A stretch of 64,000 bases of DNA, from assembly GCA_021186555.1 (NCBI GenBank), contig JAJKFL010000002.1, positions 3,324,501-3,388,500 of the forward strand. The letters run 5' to 3'. This DNA comes from Reticulitermes speratus (Eukaryota; Arthropoda; Insecta; Blattodea; Rhinotermitidae). Shown piece by piece: positions 61,795 to 64,000 of this stretch. The notes below the pieces were generated by a model. The model did not search any database. It was given only the letters and a program-made list of their open reading frames with translations, and had not been told where the DNA came from. A program made the position numbers and the translations under genes. Numbering within the stretch: the first letter of the stretch is position 1; every line of letters begins with the position of its first letter.

Positions 61795-62108
61795 AAGAAG
61801 TATTACATAGAGTGAAGGAGGAGAGGAATATCGTACATACAATAAAAAGAAGAAAGGCTAACTGGATTGGTCACATCTTGCGTAGGAACTGCCTTCTGAA
61901 ACACGTGATTGAAGGAAAGTTAGAGGGAAGGATAGAAATGACGGGAAGACGAGGAAGAAGGCGTAAGCAGCTACTGGATGACCTTAAGGAAAAGAGAATA
62001 TAATGTAAATTGAAAGAGGAAGCACTAGATCGCACTGTGTGGATAACTCGCTTTGGAAGAGGCTACGGACCTGTCGTAAGACAGACTACAGAGTGAATGA
62101 ATGAATGG
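61795..62108 (+). pseudogene. 3' end of a second LINE family, copy 2
   Basis: Reads EERNIVHTIKRRKANWIGHI, LRRNCLLKHVIEGKLEGRIE and GRRGRRRKQLLDDLKEKRI, the C-terminal tail of arthropod LINE reverse-transcriptase proteins. A stop follows but similarity goes on (KLKEEALDRT.W.TRFGRGYG). 3' tail is (TGAA)n. Confidence 0.85.
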
Positions 62109-62890
62109 AGTAGAAGACTCACTTGCGTCTGTGAATACAGCGTGCAAGTTGCCCTGTGCTGAGCTACGGCCACGCAAGACACGTTGCAGTCGGTTGTTCA
62201 GTAATCGCATTCATAAAAATCCAGGAACATATTTTGGGCATACTCGATCTTTATTAAAATCAGTTTTAGATAATAAATTCAGTGGGATGCACTTTACGTC
62301 AAAGTTTTAAGTGACAATTTTTTGTGTGTTTCTTCAGTGACGACCCTGTCGTCTGGGGGGGGGGGGGCACCATCAGTTACGGTGATAGCGGTCCTGATCT
62401 CCTTTGAACAAATCCCCATAGGAACCTAAACACCGCTCCATGCTTCCAGTAACTTCTCCGTCTTCTCCATTCATGTCACGTACGAAATTGAAGGTTTCGG
62501 TGGTGGTTATATTCAATTTAGCAAGGAATTTGATGTTCCCCGTTACTCAGTTTTTGTTATGAAGCTTGTTAGCGGCAAGTTAAAATCGTTTATTGAAATG
62601 TATGACTCGACACTGCGTGAACGTAACAGAGAGTTGTTTGGTACGTGACTAGGGGAAGGTTGAGCGGCAAATAGCATGTGTTTACTTCGGTGATCGGCAG
62701 TCAAAGAGAGGGAGATGCGAGTGCAGACGTTACTGAATAGCCACTCCTGACACTGATTACTGTAATGAAAGTTAATTTTTTCATATTTTGATTGAATTTG
62801 CTCAGCAAATGACTTTCCGTTTTTGTAATCGGAATTTGGTACCGAATTTATCTTTGTATACATAAATATAGTCCCGGCTTTTTTTTTGAA
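62109..62890. other. unique stretch
   Basis: A 10-G run at 62358-62367; no gene recognised. Confidence 0.35.
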
Positions 62891-62892
62891 GG

Positions 62893-63140
62893 GCCCCGCA
62901 GCAGATACTACGGACGCACCGCAGCCTTGAGGCTTGTTATGCAACCCTGTGATGAAGATGATTAGTTTTTTTTTTTTTTCCTTGTAATGGAGCACCGGTG
63001 GAATGAAATTGACAGGGGAAAACCAAAGTACTCGGGGAAAAACCTGTCCGAGTGTAACTTTGTGCAACAAAAATTTCACGTAGACTGACCTGGGATCGAA
63101 CCCGCGCCTCCGCGGTGAGAGACCGGCGACTAACCGGTAC
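62893..63140 (-). mobile_element. SINE family E, copy 6
   Basis: Antisense GGCCCCGCAGCAGATACTAC ... TGGGATCGAACCCGCGCCTC. Head truncated. Confidence 0.9.
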
Positions 63141-63508
63141 TTACTGCAGTAATTTTCCTGACACGCTGCAGGACTCAAAATAATTGCCATTTAAAAGAAT
63201 TTCAGATATATCAACGAGGTACGAAAGGAATTGAGCGAAGACCTGAAGTAGGATATGTCTGAACAACCCCCTACAACCCTGAACAACCCCCTACAACCCG
63301 GTACAGACCTCTACAGACGGGTACAACCGACCCCCTATGATGACATCTTGCTGTCTTGCGCTGCACAGCGCTGTCTGTACGTTCTTGCAAACGACAGGAG
63401 TCAGTTTTACCGATAGTTGATCATGTTTGGGCCCCAGACAGCTGAATGAGTACTAATTTGATTGGCTGGTTAATTGGAACTTCAGGTTTCGAAATCCACA
63501 TAGTCGGT
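63141..63508. other. unique stretch
   Basis: CCTGAACAACCCCCTACAAC is duplicated in tandem at 63262-63300. Confidence 0.4.
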
Positions 63509-63509
63509 G

Positions 63510-63767
63510 CCGATCCCAATGGCCGCGCGGTCTAAGACGTAAGTCTACGGCCGCTTACTTGCTCGGATTGTTGGTTCGAATCCCGCCGAGGACATGGATG
63601 TCTGTCTGTTGTGAGTGTTGTGTGTTGTCAGGTGACGGGTGTCATCTGTGACGGGCTGATCACTCGTCCAGAGGAGTCCTACAGAGTGTGGTGTGTCTAA
63701 AGTGTGATCGTTAAGCCTCGATAATGAGGAGGCCCTAGCCCACTAGGGGTTGTTGCGCCATGGAAGA
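63510..63767 (+). mobile_element. SINE family C, copy 10
   Basis: GCCGATCCCAATGGCCGCGC head, GGTTCGAATCCCGCCGAGGA, tail CACTAGGGGTTGTTGCGCCA. Confidence 0.9.
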
Positions 63768-64000
63768 AAAAATTGACAGTGGGTCACGGAGGAAGTAGTT
63801 TAAATTAATATTTTGTTTTGTTGGTAGCACTAGTATTGGGTTTATGGGTCTTGGCAGTGCCTAACGATGTAATCTGCAATGTAATATTACATCACATTCT
63901 GACAGTACAGGTGTCAGTTGGTGACCATTAGAGGAAGATGGAGGAAATCGCATTGTTATTTCTTTTTCTCATCAAATATTGTCAAGAAAATCAAGTGGAA
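63768..64000. other. unique stretch to the window end
   Basis: Nothing recognised. Confidence 0.35.

Noticed and set aside
62543-63190. 215-codon minus-strand frame
   Set aside because: About one third is antisense SINE E; the rest has no similarity or splice support.
9147-63767. Functional tRNA genes
   Set aside because: All A/B-box hits belong to repeated SINE heads with long bodies, and the cloverleafs are degenerate.
1-64000. LTR retrotransposon, endogenous retrovirus or Polinton
   Set aside because: No long direct terminal repeats, gag, integrase, capsid or polymerase-like coding text was seen in the window.

Overview
The window looks like repeat-rich nuclear DNA of an insect, most likely a cockroach or termite (Blattodea). 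This rests on the TE content and on remembered similarity of peptides read through the repeats (for example the LTPEDGT..LSRNVG type), not on any search. There are no bacterial operons, no CRISPR array, no functional tRNA or rRNA gene and no long host ORF. The only well-supported host coding piece is one spliced exon on the minus strand (1248-1383) of an unidentified gene, perhaps continued at 1-39. Three weaker exon candidates are at 25784-25830, 49857-49933 and 57343-57546.

Almost everything else is mobile or tandemly repeated DNA. (1) Five tRNA-derived SINE families (here A-E), about 35 copies, often with target-site duplications (TSDs). (2) At least 12 copies of an 82-bp palindromic mariner-type MITE in TA sites. 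(3) pogo/Tigger, mariner-like and hAT non-autonomous elements. (4) 3' ends and fragments of non-LTR LINEs. (5) Short inverted-repeat elements carrying a hammerhead-ribozyme-like RNA motif. (6) A 5'-truncated Penelope-like element with GIY-YIG endonuclease remains (minus strand, 39958-40981) that ends in the same ribozyme-like motif. (7) Large minisatellite arrays at 0.74-1.08, 6.5-6.8, 20.2-21.0, 22.9-23.8, 28.9-30.6, 41.8-42.4 and 46.6-47.1 kb.

The most interesting system is the ribozyme-bearing group. About 27 places have the form CTGANGA-Y-stem-loop-stem-GAAA followed by a short palindrome such as ACATATGT or ACACGTGT. The stem bases change together between families (GGCTC/GAGCC, GATCC/GGATC, GAACC/GGTTC, GGCAG/CTGCC, GGGAC/GTCCC), which points to selection on RNA structure. 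The motif sits in the arms of 250-1200 bp inverted-repeat elements. In one orientation these have a 25-35 nt tail (usually with GATGCACGGTG) and 12-14 bp TSDs, which fits RNA-mediated insertion by Penelope-type machinery. Two tandem arrays look like satellite expansions of these tails.

Layout: 0-1.6 kb host exon(s), a 21-bp array and MITEs; 2-12 kb ribozyme elements, palindromic MITEs, a LINE 3' end and SINEs; 12-19 kb SINEs nested in a hAT element and two perfect foldbacks; 20-24 kb a foldback with 13 tandem hairpins, a hAT element and a 114-bp array; 24-31 kb SINEs and a 37-bp array; 31-39 kb LINE ends, three copies of a ~530-bp TIR family (third copy at 58 kb) and a mariner derivative; 39-47 kb Penelope remnant, ribozyme elements and nested foldbacks; 47-64 kb mostly unique intergenic or intronic DNA with SINEs, a Tigger relic and more ribozyme elements.
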